Source: Rhodococcus sp. 14-2470-1b
GTDB taxonomy: Bacteria > Actinomycetota > Actinomycetes > Mycobacteriales > Mycobacteriaceae
Length of the DNA stretch: 64,000 nt
NCBI RefSeq assembly: GCF_002259415.1
Contig: NZ_NPFY01000006.1
Span: 186,001-250,000 of the forward strand
Direction of reading: 5' to 3'
In this document: positions 7,254 to 18,052 of the stretch, piece after piece
Layout of the letters: every line of letters starts with the position of its first letter
How positions within the stretch are numbered: the first letter of the stretch is position 1
The notes under the pieces: generated by a model
What the model was told of the DNA's origin: nothing
What the model saw: only the letters and a program-made list of their open reading frames with translations
Databases searched by the model: none
Position numbers and translations under genes: made by a program

Positions 7254-8552
7254 CTAGCGCGAGGACACGTCCTTGTAGTCGCGCTCGGTGTAACCGGTGT
7301 AGATCTGACGCGGCCGACCGATCTTCGTGGTCGAATCCTCGTGCATCTCACGCCAGTGCGCGATCCAGCCCGGGAGACGACCCATGGCGAACAGCACCGT
7401 GAACATGTGCGGCGGGAAGCCCATCGCGCGGTAGATCAGCCCGGTGTAGAAGTCCACGTTCGGGTACAACTTGCGCTCGACGAAGTAGTCGTCGGTGAGC
7501 GCCGTCTCCTCGAGCTTGAGCGCGATGTCGAGGAGCTCGTCACCGTTGCCCAGCTTGCCGAGGATGTTGTGCGCGGTCTCCTTGACCAGCGTGGCGCGCG
7601 GATCGAAGTTCTTGTAGACGCGGTGCCCGAAGCCCATGAGCTTCACGCCGTCTTCCTTGTTCTTCACCCGACGCAGGAAGTCGGTGGCGTCGCCGCCCTC
7701 CGCCTTGATCTTGTCCAGCATCTCGAGAACGGCCTGGTTGGCGCCGCCGTGCAGCGGTCCCCACAGAGCATTGATGCCACCCGAGATGGACGTGAAGAGG
7801 TTCGCGTCCGAGGATCCGACCAGACGAACCGTCGACGTCGAACAGTTCTGCTCGTGGTCCGCGTGCAGGATCAGGAGCATGTCCAGAGCCTTCACGATCT
7901 CCGGGTCCACCTCGTAGGGCTCCGCCGGGAATCCGAACGTCATGGTCAGGAAGTTCTCGACCAGGGTCTTCGAGTTGTCCGGGTACAGGAACGGCTGACC
8001 GACGGACTTCTTGTACGCATAAGCCGCGATGGTCGGCAGCTTCGCGAGCAAGCGGATGGTCGAGAGCTCGACCTGCTCGGGGTTGTTCGGATCCAACGAA
8101 TCCTGGTAGTACGCGGACAACGCGTTGACCGCACTGGACAGCACCGGCATCGGGTGAGCGTTGCGCGGGAAACCGTCGAAGAATCGCTTGAGGTCCTCGT
8201 GCAGCAGTGTGTGCCTGCGGATCTTGTCGGTGAACTTCTCGAGCTGGTCCTCCGTGGGGAGCTCACCGTAGATCAGCAGGTAACTGACCTCGATGAAGCT
8301 CGACTTGCCGGCCAGCTGTTCGATCGGGTAGCCGCGGTAGCGCAGGATCCCTGCGGCACCGTCGATGTAGGTGATCGCAGACTTCGTCGACGCGGTGTTG
8401 ACGAATCCGCCGTCGAGCGTCGTGTAGCCGGTCTCGGCCAGCAACTTACCCAGCTCGATGCCGTCATTGCCTTCGGTGGCCTTGGCAATGGACATGCTGT
8501 GTTCGCCACCGGGGTAAACGAGGGTGGCTTTTGCGTCATTCTCAGCGGGCAC
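7254..8552 (-). CDS. gltA: Citrate synthase (type II)
   Basis: A 432-residue hexameric-type citrate synthase condensing oxaloacetate and acetyl-CoA at the entry of the TCA cycle. Conserved pieces are the HADHEQNCSTSTVR segment, GPLHGGANQAVLEML, the catalytic-region MGFGHRVYKNFDPRA and the C-terminal IAHWREM and IGRPRQIYTG. The GTG start has a GAGAGGGA ribosome site. Upstream (8553-8623) there is a pair of GTGTCCG direct repeats on the coding strand that may be regulatory. A second, shorter citrate synthase gene is present at 12548-13666. Full length compared with family. Confidence 0.96.
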   Translation of the reverse strand: MPAENDAKATLVYPGGEHSMSIAKATEGNDGIELGKLLAETGYTTLDGGFVNTASTKSAITYIDGAAGILRYRGYPIEQLAGKSSFIEVSYLLIYGELPTEDQLEKFTDKIRRHTLLHEDLKRFFDGFPRNAHPMPVLSSAVNALSAYYQDSLDPNNPEQVELSTIRLLAKLPTIAAYAYKKSVGQPFLYPDNSKTLVENFLTMTFGFPAEPYEVDPEIVKALDMLLILHADHEQNCSTSTVRLVGSSDANLFTSISGGINALWGPLHGGANQAVLEMLDKIKAEGGDATDFLRRVKNKEDGVKLMGFGHRVYKNFDPRATLVKETAHNILGKLGNGDELLDIALKLEETALTDDYFVERKLYPNVDFYTGLIYRAMGFPPHMFTVLFAMGRLPGWIAHWREMHEDSTTKIGRPRQIYTGYTERDYKDVSSR

Positions 8553-8623
8553 GAATGGTCCCTCTCGAACTCATGTAACGGACACGTACTTAAATCGGAC
8601 ACTTACTGCAGTCGATAGAGAAA

Positions 8624-9562
8624 CTAGTCTCTCGGCGCCTCGGACGCCCACGGAGGGTCGGCACCCGGGCGAGAAACCGTGATGGCGGCTGCTCGCGCGG
8701 CGAACCTCAGTGCTGCCTTCCAGTCTCCCGCGCCCATGTCTTTCAGGTCACGCGTTGTGATAATGGTCTCGTTTGTCAAAAAAGCGAGTAAAGCTCCGTG
8801 CACGGTGTCACCTGCACCGATGGTATCGACCACATCGACGGGCACCCCCGGAACCGAGAATTCGCCCGACGCGGTGAACACCGAGATACCGTCGCCTCCC
8901 CGCGTCATGACGACCGCCGCGACGCCTGCCGCGAGCCAGTCGTCGACCGTCGTCCCCTCGGGTCCGAGTCCCAACCAGTGCGCGTCGTCCTCGCTGACCT
9001 TCAAGATGTCCACCGACGGCAACCACGACTTGAATCGGGTACGAAAACCGTCGGCCGTGATGTCTCCACTGGTGCTGTCGATGGCAGCCGGACGGATGTT
9101 GGGGTCCAGCATCGTCAGCTTCCCCGCCGCGTGCGCACGGTGCAGCAGGGCCGCGTACATCGACGCGCCGGGCTCGTACAGAAGCGACAGCGTGCCGAAG
9201 GACAGCGTCGTGATCTCGTCCGGCAACTCACCCGGATCACCGACGAGACGATCGGCCGTACCGTCCGCGTAGAACGAGTACTGAGCGCTACCGTCGTCGG
9301 CGAGGGTGGTCATCGCCAACGTGGTCGGCTCGGCGCCACGCTGCACCCACGTGGTGTCGACGCCTGCATCGTGCAGACTGCCGAGGATCTGCTCGCCGAA
9401 CGCGTCCGTGGACACCCTCGACAGGAACGACACATTCGTGCCCAGACGACCGAGCGACACCGCGACGTTGAACGGGCCACCCCCGAGCTTCGGCGAGAGC
9501 AACGGACCTTCGTGCACCGGAACCAGATCGACGAGGGACTCGCCGCACACCAGAATCGTCAT
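8624..9562 (-). CDS. PfkB-family sugar kinase
   Basis: A 312-residue ribokinase/fructokinase-type kinase. It begins MTILVCGESLVDLVP, has the first PfkB signature region around GGGPFNVAVSLGRLG and the second, with the catalytic Asp, in DTIGAGDTVHGALLAF. The ATG overlaps the stop of the upstream aldose-epimerase gene (ATGA), so translation is coupled and the two probably act on one sugar route. It ends the operon pdxH-MFS-epimerase-kinase. The particular sugar is not assignable; fructose or a similar hexose is the usual substrate of this subgroup. Confidence 0.88.
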   Translation of the reverse strand: MTILVCGESLVDLVPVHEGPLLSPKLGGGPFNVAVSLGRLGTNVSFLSRVSTDAFGEQILGSLHDAGVDTTWVQRGAEPTTLAMTTLADDGSAQYSFYADGTADRLVGDPGELPDEITTLSFGTLSLLYEPGASMYAALLHRAHAAGKLTMLDPNIRPAAIDSTSGDITADGFRTRFKSWLPSVDILKVSEDDAHWLGLGPEGTTVDDWLAAGVAAVVMTRGGDGISVFTASGEFSVPGVPVDVVDTIGAGDTVHGALLAFLTNETIITTRDLKDMGAGDWKAALRFAARAAAITVSRPGADPPWASEAPRD

Positions 9563-10485
9563 CGCGTCAGAAACTCCATTCCCCAAGAGCCGGTCCAGGT
9601 TTCTCCCGGCGTCAGCACGATCACGTCGACGCCGGAATTGAACGCGTCGGGCGGGCAGGTCATCGGTTCCACGGCCACCGCACGACCACGATCCGGATAC
9701 GCCTGATCATGCGCCGGATCGGCCGTGAACACCTGCACCCAATCGAACTCCCGGTCCGTCCACAGACCGGTGCCGCTGCCGTCCGGCCCTCGGAGAACGT
9801 GCCAGGCCCTACCGTCGGCGTCGGGCACTTCGGCGCTGAACGGGGTGTCGAGCCAGACGTCCTTCATGAGCCTCGGCGCCGAGAAATCGAACTCCGACCC
9901 CGCGGTCGGCACCGACGGACCGTTGGGCAGGTTGCGTACGGGGTCGAGCTGCAGGCGGGTCCCGGCGGAGAACTCCAACGTGCAGTCGTCGAGCGGAACG
10001 TCGCCGACGCGCACGAACGTGTGGAAACCCATGCCGTAAGGAGCGTCGGACTCACCGGTGTTGGTCGCCGATGCGGTCACGGTGAGCCCGCTGTCCGACA
10101 GTTCGTGCACGACCGACACCTCCACGCTGTACGGCCACCCCGGGTGCTGCCCGACGTCAACCGACTGCTCGACCCGTGACTCCGTTCTGTCCACGAGCGT
10201 CCAGTCGACCCTGCGCACGAAACCGTGGCTTGCATTGTTTCGAGACGGTTCGGTGATCTCCAACTGGTGTTCCGTACCGCCGAAGGTGAATGCACCGTCG
10301 GCGACGCGGTTGGGCCACGGAGCGAGCACCAGGCCCGCCGACAGCGGCGGTTTCGTCCCAGCTTCCCACGTCTCGGTCAACGGCGATCCGTCGAACTCGA
10401 GCAGCCTCAGACCGGCACCTGCCGCGGCGATCTCCGCCCGGTACTTCCCGCTCGAGATCGAATATGCGTCAGCCATGGCTGCCAT
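9559..10485 (-). CDS. Aldose 1-epimerase family protein
   Basis: A 308-residue galactose-mutarotase-fold enzyme that interconverts sugar anomers. Typical residues are in VLAPWPNRVADGAF, the catalytic His region NNASHGFVRR, the second His in MGFHTFVRVG and a C-terminal VEPMTCPPDAFNSG with the expected acidic residue. Cytoplasmic, no signal peptide. Its stop overlaps the kinase start by 4 nt and it begins 19 nt after the MFS gene, placing it within one transcript. The start ATG at 10485 is preferred over the one nine bases downstream because of an AGG upstream. Confidence 0.88.
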   Translation of the reverse strand: MAAMADAYSISSGKYRAEIAAAGAGLRLLEFDGSPLTETWEAGTKPPLSAGLVLAPWPNRVADGAFTFGGTEHQLEITEPSRNNASHGFVRRVDWTLVDRTESRVEQSVDVGQHPGWPYSVEVSVVHELSDSGLTVTASATNTGESDAPYGMGFHTFVRVGDVPLDDCTLEFSAGTRLQLDPVRNLPNGPSVPTAGSEFDFSAPRLMKDVWLDTPFSAEVPDADGRAWHVLRGPDGSGTGLWTDREFDWVQVFTADPAHDQAYPDRGRAVAVEPMTCPPDAFNSGVDVIVLTPGETWTGSWGMEFLTR

Positions 10486-10504
10486 TGTCCACTACCTGGC
10501 AGGC

Positions 10505-11794
10505 TTATTCGGTCATTCCGCGGGCTACGCTCCCGACCCGGTACCGAATGAATGCCGGAAGAGCCAGCGCGGCAAGCGATACACCGATCACGACGAGCAC
10601 TCCGCCTCCCGCCGCCGCGGCCGCGGTACCCACCGACGCCGCCGCAGCACCGTGCAGGACATCACCGATCCTGGGGCCGCCGGCGACCACGACGATGAAC
10701 ACTCCCTGCAGCCGACCTCGCATTTCGTCCGTCGCGACGGTCTGCAACATCGTCGATCGGAATGCGGCCGAAATCATGTCGGCCCCGCCGCCCAGAGCGA
10801 GGAACGCAAGCGCGAACCACAACGCCACCGTCGTCGCACCGTCGGACGCGAGACCGACCGCGACACCGAAACCGATCATCGCCGCACCCCACACCGTGAT
10901 CGCGACGATCACAGCCATGCCTTGCCGTTTCACACGCGGGAGCCACCCGGAGAACACGCCTCCCACCACCGCACCCGCTGACATCGCCGCGAACAGCATG
11001 CCGAGAACCGGCCCGCCCGACGCCGGATCACCGAAGCTTTCGTGCGCAATCTGAGGAAACAGTGCCCGCGGCATACCGAACACCATCGCGATGATGTCGA
11101 CCACGAACGACGCGAGCAGCACCTTCTGCGTCGCCAGATAGGCGAAACCGTCGAACACCGAACGCAACCCGGCACGCTGCCCAGCCGTGGAAGGAGGGAT
11201 CGCGGGGAGCTTGATCACCGCCCACAGCGTCGCGAACAGGAACACCGTGTCGATCAGATACAGCGTCTCCAAGCCGATGTAGTAGATCAGGATTCCGGCG
11301 CTCAACGGTCCAGCGATGGCGCCGAAGTTCATCACCGTCATGTTCAGCGAATTCGCGGCCGGAAGTTGACCGGGAGGAAGGATGCGCGGCAGCAACGCAC
11401 TGCGCGTCGGCTGATTGACGGCGAAGAATGCCTGCTGAACGGCCAACAGAACCAGAACGACCCATACGTTGTTCAGATTCAGGAACGCCTGCAGCCAGAA
11501 CAGCGCAGACGTACCGATCAGACCGAACGTGGTGCACATCAACAACGTACGACGATCCATCACGTCCGCGAGCGCACCGCCCCACAGCCCGAACACGATC
11601 AGCGGAACCAACGCGAACACGCCCGTCAACCCCACGTACGCCGAGCTGAGCGTGATCTGGAATACCTGTTGCGGCACAGCGACGATCGACAACTGCGCAC
11701 CGATCACGGTGATGATGTTGGCGAGCCACAAGCGTCGATAGGCAGGGGTCTTCAGCGGAGTGGTGTCGGCCAGGACACCGCGAAGAGCATTCAC
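10505..11794 (-). CDS. MFS transporter (EntS/MFS_3-like)
   Basis: A 429-residue 12-helix major facilitator. It begins with the usual [33 protein letters not shown] and has the loop motif [12 protein letters not shown] and a [24 protein letters not shown] segment typical of the MFS_3 group that includes enterobactin exporter EntS. The GTG start overlaps the pdxH stop (GTGA), so the reading frame that seems to continue upstream is not used. A second, related MFS_3 gene lies at 27165-28466. Substrate unknown; export is more likely than uptake for this subgroup. Confidence 0.85.
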   Translation of the reverse strand: MNALRGVLADTTPLKTPAYRRLWLANIITVIGAQLSIVAVPQQVFQITLSSAYVGLTGVFALVPLIVFGLWGGALADVMDRRTLLMCTTFGLIGTSALFWLQAFLNLNNVWVVLVLLAVQQAFFAVNQPTRSALLPRILPPGQLPAANSLNMTVMNFGAIAGPLSAGILIYYIGLETLYLIDTVFLFATLWAVIKLPAIPPSTAGQRAGLRSVFDGFAYLATQKVLLASFVVDIIAMVFGMPRALFPQIAHESFGDPASGGPVLGMLFAAMSAGAVVGGVFSGWLPRVKRQGMAVIVAITVWGAAMIGFGVAVGLASDGATTVALWFALAFLALGGGADMISAAFRSTMLQTVATDEMRGRLQGVFIVVVAGGPRIGDVLHGAAAASVGTAAAAAGGGVLVVIGVSLAALALPAFIRYRVGSVARGMTE

Positions 11795-12453
11795 GGCTGC
11801 AGGCGCTCCACCAGCCGAGTCGACGTCGTCAACCGAATTCTGTTGTGCAACCGATTGGTTCGGCCTTGCCAGAATTCCACGGTCTCCGGACTCAGCCGAA
11901 ACCCACCCCAACCGGGCGGAACCGGCACGTCCACACCGTCGAACCTGCGAGCGACCTCCGCCAGAGCCGCTTCGAGCGCCACACGGGAATCGATCGGCCG
12001 CGACTGCTGCGACGCCCACGCCCCGAGCTGGGACCCGCGAGGCCGCGACGCGAAATATGCCGCAGTGTCCTCCGCAGACACTTTCCGGACGGCCCCTCGG
12101 AAGGTGAGCTGCCGCTCGATACCGATCCACGGGAACGTCACCGAGGCGTACGGGTTGTGAGCGAGTTGGGTCGCCTTGTCGGATCCGTAGTTGGTGTAGA
12201 ACACCACGCCGTCGGCGTCCAGACCCTTGCACAACACCGTCCTGGTCGACGGCCGACCGTCGGTGTCGACGGTCGCGAGAACCATCGCGTTGGGCTCGGC
12301 GACCTTCGCCTCGACAGCGTCGGCGAGCCACTGCTGCGCCACCGGAAGCCAGCCGCCGAGCAGCCGCTCCGCATCCACGTCGGCGTCCTGCTTGTAGTCG
12401 ACCCGCATATCGGCCAGAGGTGAAGTGTCGCGTGGTTGCGTGTCTCGGTGCAC
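11791..12453 (-). CDS. pdxH: Pyridoxamine 5'-phosphate oxidase
   Basis: About 220 residues; FMN enzyme making pyridoxal phosphate, the cofactor of the serC and dapC transaminases in this window. Diagnostic segments are [23 protein letters not shown], the FMN-binding [15 protein letters not shown], the [19 protein letters not shown] stretch and the C-terminal [20 protein letters not shown]...HNRI. The GTG at 12453 was chosen because it keeps a short tail before ADMRVDY; longer and shorter starts are possible. First gene of an operon that continues into an MFS transporter. Confidence 0.92.
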   Translation of the reverse strand: MHRDTQPRDTSPLADMRVDYKQDADVDAERLLGGWLPVAQQWLADAVEAKVAEPNAMVLATVDTDGRPSTRTVLCKGLDADGVVFYTNYGSDKATQLAHNPYASVTFPWIGIERQLTFRGAVRKVSAEDTAAYFASRPRGSQLGAWASQQSRPIDSRVALEAALAEVARRFDGVDVPVPPGWGGFRLSPETVEFWQGRTNRLHNRIRLTTSTRLVERLQP

Positions 12454-12547
12454 GAACCGCCACGTTACTCCCGAGTACGAGGCGCTACAGTTCTGACCAG
12501 GCAAGCTCGAACGCGAGTCGCGAGGCTACAAGGAGAGTCCTACGGTC

Positions 12548-13666
12548 ATGGCTGTACAACAGGTTCCCGAAGATTTCGTCAGTGGTCTCGAAGGCGTCGT
12601 CGCGTTCACCACCGACATCGCCGAGCCCGACAAGGACGGCGGCGCACTGCGCTACCGCGGCGTCGACATCGAAGACCTCGTCGCCAAACACGTCACCTTC
12701 GGCAACGTCTGGGCACTGCTCGTCGACGGCCGCTTCGGACCAGGACTCCCACCGGCCGAGCCGTTCCCGCTCCCCATCCACACCGGCGACGTCCGCGTCG
12801 ACGTCCAAGCCGGCTTGGCCATGCTCGCCCCCATCTGGGGCTACCAACCCCTGCTCGACATCGACGACGCCACCGCCCGCGACCAACTCGCCCGCGCCTC
12901 GGTCATGGCACTGTCCTACGTCGCACAATCCGCACGCGGCATCTACCAGCCGGCCGTACCGCAGAAGAAGATCGACCAGTGCGAAACCGTCACCGCACGC
13001 TTCATGACCCGCTGGAAAGGCGACCCCGACCCCGCGCACACCGAAGCCATCGACGCCTACTGGGTCTCCGCCGCCGAACACGGCCTCAACGCCTCCACCT
13101 TCACCGCCCGCGTCATCGCCTCCACCGGCGCCGACGTCGCCGCCGCACTCTCCGGAGCCATCGGCGCCATGTCCGGCCCACTGCACGGCGGCGCACCCGC
13201 CCGCGTCCTCCCGATGATCGAAGAAGTCGAGAAGAACGACGACGCCCGCGCCCTCGTCAAAGGCATCCTCGACCGCAAGGAAAAGCTCATGGGCTTCGGA
13301 CACCGCGTCTACCGCGCCGAAGACCCCCGCGCCCGCGTCCTGCGCGCAACCGCCAAGCGACTGAACGCCCCGCGCTACGAAGTCGCAGCCGCATTGGAAC
13401 AAGCAGCCCTGGCCGAACTCCGCGAACGCCGCCCCGACCGTCCCATCGAAACCAACGTCGAATTCTGGGCCGCGGTCATACTCGACTTCGCCGAAGTACC
13501 CGCGCAGATGATGCCCGCCATGTTCACCTGCGGCCGCACCGCCGGATGGTGCGCCCACATCCTCGAACAGAAACGCCTCGGCAAACTCGTCCGCCCCGCC
13601 GCCATCTACACCGGCCCCGCACCACGCACACCCGAATCCGTCGACGGCTGGGGACAGATCGTCTGA
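12548..13666 (+). CDS. citA: Citrate synthase 2
   Basis: A 372-residue citrate synthase of the shorter actinobacterial second type. It has LRYRGVDIEDLV near the N terminus, SGPLHGGAPARVLPMIEE, the catalytic-region LMGFGHRVYRAEDPRARV and a C-terminal GWCAHILEQ and IYTG. The ATG follows GGAGAG. It is divergent from pdxH with about 94 nt between starts. Two citrate synthases (with gltA) also occur in mycobacteria; a methylcitrate role for this copy cannot be excluded, but no prpB or prpD is nearby. Confidence 0.92.
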   Translation: MAVQQVPEDFVSGLEGVVAFTTDIAEPDKDGGALRYRGVDIEDLVAKHVTFGNVWALLVDGRFGPGLPPAEPFPLPIHTGDVRVDVQAGLAMLAPIWGYQPLLDIDDATARDQLARASVMALSYVAQSARGIYQPAVPQKKIDQCETVTARFMTRWKGDPDPAHTEAIDAYWVSAAEHGLNASTFTARVIASTGADVAAALSGAIGAMSGPLHGGAPARVLPMIEEVEKNDDARALVKGILDRKEKLMGFGHRVYRAEDPRARVLRATAKRLNAPRYEVAAALEQAALAELRERRPDRPIETNVEFWAAVILDFAEVPAQMMPAMFTCGRTAGWCAHILEQKRLGKLVRPAAIYTGPAPRTPESVDGWGQIV

Positions 13667-13725
13667 CACCGGCGCAGCGTCGGTCGCTCACTCGATCGCT
13701 CGACGCGCGGGTTTCAGTGGGAGCG

Positions 13726-13800
13726 CGTGCTGCAACAGGCGCAGTCACTGCAACCCGCGCAGGCGCGCCCAGGTGACCGAACGGCACATTCGCTCACACC
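13726..13800 (+). repeat. Diverged copy of the 109-bp hairpin repeat, left flank of the DUF559-like gene
   Basis: Shares with the units at 14831-15048 the core CACTGCAACCCGCGCAG and the hairpin GTGACCGAA-CGGCACA-TTCGCTCAC at 13773-13797. The stem arms differ from the right-hand copies but still pair (one mismatch), so the fold rather than the sequence is kept. It lies just after citA. Confidence 0.7.
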
Positions 13801-13881
13801 GGGTTATACACGAAATTCGGTTATCCACAGGTTCGTCATCCACATCTAGCGCTGACTACTTTCGCAGGTCAGCATGGTCGC

Positions 13882-14830
13882 ATGGACAACCGACGCGACC
13901 CGTTGCTGCTGCGAAGCGCTCTCATCCGAACCGGCTCCACGGACAACGACATCCGGTCCGCGAGGTCCGCCGGGACCATCACGTCACTCAGACGAGGAGC
14001 CTTCGCACCGACGGCTGCACTCGTCACGATGCGTCCCGAGGAACAGCATGTGTTGGCTGTCCGCGCGCACTTGTCCGCCGCCAGAAGCGAGCTGGTCGTG
14101 AGCCATCAATCGGCAGCGGCGGTTCACGGTTTTGCGATGTGGGCGCCGGACCTGACCAAGGTTCACGTCACCACCAACCGGACATCGGGCGGACGCAAAA
14201 CCAGCAAAAGTCATGTCCACGCCGCTCCCCTCACCGAAGACGATGTGACGGTGGTCGACGGCATCCCGGTCACGTCCGCGGACCGCACCGTCGCGGATCT
14301 GCTGCGCACCTTGCCCTTCGAAGCAGGAGTGTGCGTCGGGGATGCGGCACTGCACAGTGGTTCGGTCACCGTCACCGGCATCGCTGCTGCCCTCGCCAGG
14401 TCTGCCGGCCGGGGCGTCGTCAGCGCACGGCGGACGCTCGCTGCGTGCGATGCGCGAAGTGAAAGCGTCGGCGAATCGAGGACCCGTGTTCTGCTCCGCG
14501 CGTCGAACATCGAACTTCCGGACCTGCAAGTGAAGCTGTACAGCGAAACCGGAAAGTTCCTGGGTCGGGTCGACTTCCTCTTCCTCATCGGCGTCATCCT
14601 CGAATTCGACGGCGATGTCAAGTACTCGAAGTACCTCAGGCCAGGTCAGACGCCGGCGGAGGCGGTCATCGAAGAGAAACGGCGCGAAGACGAACTTCGA
14701 TCGTTGGGCTGGGTGTTCGTGCGATGCACATGGGCCGAACTCGCTCATCCCGAACAATTCTTGGCGAAGCTGCGACGCGCATTCGAGACGGCGGCCGGCC
14801 TACCCGCACCCCGCACAATTACCTACCCCT

Positions 14831-14832
<2 letters not shown>
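13882..14832 (+). CDS. AbiEi-like / DUF559 (Vsr-like nuclease fold) protein
   Basis: A 316-residue protein. The N-terminal third resembles the AbiEi antitoxin layout (RSARSAGTITSLRRGAFAP, then SHQSAAAVHGFAMW, then HVTTNRTSGG...HAAPL and GIPVTSADRTVADLL). The C-terminal part looks like a DUF559/very-short-patch-repair nuclease domain: ESRTRVLL helix, GRVDFLF, ILEFDGDVKY, EEKRREDELRSLGW and VFVRCTWAEL, covering the acidic and Arg positions of a PD-(D/E)XK core. Such lone proteins are common in actinobacteria and often labelled type IV antitoxin; no cognate AbiEii toxin is next to it. It is flanked on both sides by related hairpin repeats, suggesting insertion as a unit. Function unproven. Confidence 0.7.
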
Positions 14833-16313
<1,481 letters not shown>

Positions 16314-16346
16314 CCTGCACCGGGTCGGCAGCAAGCTCACAGCTCG

Positions 16347-16404
16347 GGCGCTCCCTTCGAGAGTTAAACTAGTTGGCATCTGCAACTATCTCGAAGGGGG
16401 CGCC
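16347..16404. promoter_or_regulatory. Large two-tier hairpin masking the ribosome site of the rhomboid-like gene
   Basis: Outer arms GGCGCTCCCTTCGAGA (16347-16362) and TCTCGAAGGGGGCGCC (16389-16404) pair over 16 bases with one G-T wobble. Between them sits a second perfect palindrome TAGTTG-GCATCTG-CAACTA (16370-16388), of MarR-operator appearance. The 3' arm contains the GAAGGGGG ribosome site and ends two bases before the GTG start at 16407, so folding would hide it. There is no U-run, which argues against a simple serC terminator. Confidence 0.65.
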
Positions 16405-16406
16405 TT

Positions 16407-17075
16407 GTGCGTTGGCCGGCGATCCTTCTGCGACTGAAAGTCACGATCACCTACTCGGTCCTGGCCGCGACTGCCGCGATACTCGTCGGGCACCTCGGCC
16501 CGCACGCACAATGGCATGTTCTTCTTCGCGCCAGCACCAACCTGCACAATCTCGGCGACGGTCACGTCGGCACGCTCGTCGCGAGCGCATTCCTGACCGA
16601 CGGTGAACCGAACTGGGTGTGGCTCGGTGCCGTCGCGTTTCTCTTCGCGGTCGCCGAGTGGATCTCGGGGTCCACGCGGTTCCTGCTGGCCTTCGCCGCC
16701 GGTCACATCGGTGCGACGGTACTCGTCGCAGCCGGCCTCTTCGTCGGAATCCACGCCGACTGGCTGGAGGATTCACTCGCAGTAGCCGTCGACGTCGGCG
16801 TCAGCTATGCGGCGGCGGCCGTTGCGGGATCGCTGATCGGCTACCTTCGCGGGCCGTGGCGTGTGCTCTGGGCGGGCGGCTGGCTTGCTCTCGTCGGAGC
16901 CTCCGCGATCGCGGATCCGTCGTTCACCGCATTCGGCCACGCAACGGCTCTCTGCATCGGATTGGCGTTGGGCGCGTACTTCCTGCACCACGACGCAAAT
17001 ACACTCCGCGACAAGCGCATTGACGTCGATGCGACGGAATCCGTGTACCCGACTAGCGCAATGACTAGTCTTTGA
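16407..17075 (+). CDS. Rhomboid-like integral membrane protein
   Basis: A 222-residue membrane protein with about six hydrophobic segments and the fold outline of the actinobacterial rhomboid-like group: LHNLGDGHVGTLVASAFL near residue 46, then AGHIGATVLV and a late FGHATALCIGLALG. No canonical rhomboid GxSG serine is visible, so it may be a non-proteolytic member. The GTG start is set by the GAAGGGGG ribosome site, which is part of a strong hairpin. It is followed by sepH in the same direction, about 100 nt away. Confidence 0.7.
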   Translation: MRWPAILLRLKVTITYSVLAATAAILVGHLGPHAQWHVLLRASTNLHNLGDGHVGTLVASAFLTDGEPNWVWLGAVAFLFAVAEWISGSTRFLLAFAAGHIGATVLVAAGLFVGIHADWLEDSLAVAVDVGVSYAAAAVAGSLIGYLRGPWRVLWAGGWLALVGASAIADPSFTAFGHATALCIGLALGAYFLHHDANTLRDKRIDVDATESVYPTSAMTSL

Positions 17076-17175
17076 CAAGAACGCGACGGGTGCGTGTCGC
17101 AGACGCACTCGACGTCACGAGTGGATTACTGTCGACGAGGACGATATCGCGAGTCGGCGCGATGAGGAGGTCAAG

Positions 17176-18018
17176 GTGCGGGATCTACGCGTGGTCGGTC
17201 TCGAACCCGATGGGCAGTACGTGATCTGCGCAGATCCCAAAACCGGCGACAAATTCCGGCTTCCGGCCGACGACAAACTCCGCGCGGCCTCTCGCGGCGA
17301 CATCGCTCGACTAGGACAGATTGAGATCGAAATGGACAGTTTGCTACGCCCCAAGGAGATCCAGGCCCGAATTCGAGCGGGTGCCACCGTCGAACAGGTG
17401 GCGAGCGACTCCGGAATGGCACTGAGCCGTGTCGAGGTCTTCGCCCATCCCGTTCTGCTCGAACGCTCGCAGGCCGCGACGATGGCGCAATCCGGTCACC
17501 CCCTTCGTCACGACGGACCCGCGGTGCAGACCCTCGCGGAGGTCGTCGCACTGGCGTTCCGTGCACGCGGACACCACCTCGACGAGGCCACGTGGGACGC
17601 CTGGCGCGACGAGGACAACAAGTGGGTCGCGCAGCTGAAATGGCAGGCAGGCCGCACCACCAACAAAGCTCACTGGCAGTTCCTGCCCGACGGCCACGGC
17701 GGCACCATCACCGCCCTGGACGACGCGGCGGCCGAGCTGGTCGATCCGGACTTCGGCCGTCAGCTCCGCGGTCTCGCGCCGGTCCGCGCCCTCGAGGTCG
17801 CCCCGCAGGAAGAGTCGCAGCAGACGTTCGACGAGTACTACGGCACCACCGCGGACAGTGAACTCGACGACGCTGTCGACGACGAACCGGCCGACGTCGT
17901 TGTGAGCGAGCCCAAACATGATGCACTTCCGGCACCGAAAAAGGACAAGAGGGGTAAACCGGCGATGCCGTCGTGGGAAGATGTTTTGCTGGGTGTCCGC
18001 AGCAGCGGGCACAGCTGA
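17176..18018 (+). CDS. sepH: Septation protein SepH (DUF3071)
   Basis: A 280-residue protein of the SepH family, which in Streptomyces and Mycobacterium binds FtsZ and promotes its assembly at division sites. The N-terminal DUF3071 domain runs from MRDLRVVGLEPDGQYVIC to about residue 170 and contains a helix-turn-helix-like segment (RPKEIQARIRAGATVEQVA). The C-terminal part is acidic and low-complexity, ending in a short conserved RGKPAMPSWEDVLLGVRSS tail. The GTG start follows GAGGAGGTCAAG. Length is on the short side for the family. Confidence 0.9.
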   Translation: MRDLRVVGLEPDGQYVICADPKTGDKFRLPADDKLRAASRGDIARLGQIEIEMDSLLRPKEIQARIRAGATVEQVASDSGMALSRVEVFAHPVLLERSQAATMAQSGHPLRHDGPAVQTLAEVVALAFRARGHHLDEATWDAWRDEDNKWVAQLKWQAGRTTNKAHWQFLPDGHGGTITALDDAAAELVDPDFGRQLRGLAPVRALEVAPQEESQQTFDEYYGTTADSELDDAVDDEPADVVVSEPKHDALPAPKKDKRGKPAMPSWEDVLLGVRSSGHS

Positions 18019-18052
18019 CATGAACCGCTGACAGTCGAGAAGGGTGCCGGGA

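Noticed and set aside
7341..8618. 425-codon frame opposite gltA
   Set aside because: No recognisable domain, composition typical of an antisense frame; gltA is certain.
10505..12463. 652-codon version of the MFS gene
   Set aside because: The extra N-terminal part is pdxH read in another frame; the GTG overlapping the pdxH stop gives the normal transporter start.
12485..13669. 394-codon frame opposite citA
   Set aside because: Very Gly/Asp-rich and without motifs; mirror of high-GC third positions in the citrate synthase gene.
16347..16404. Terminator of serC
   Set aside because: Strong arms but no U-run, and the 3' arm contains the next gene's ribosome site right before its start codon.
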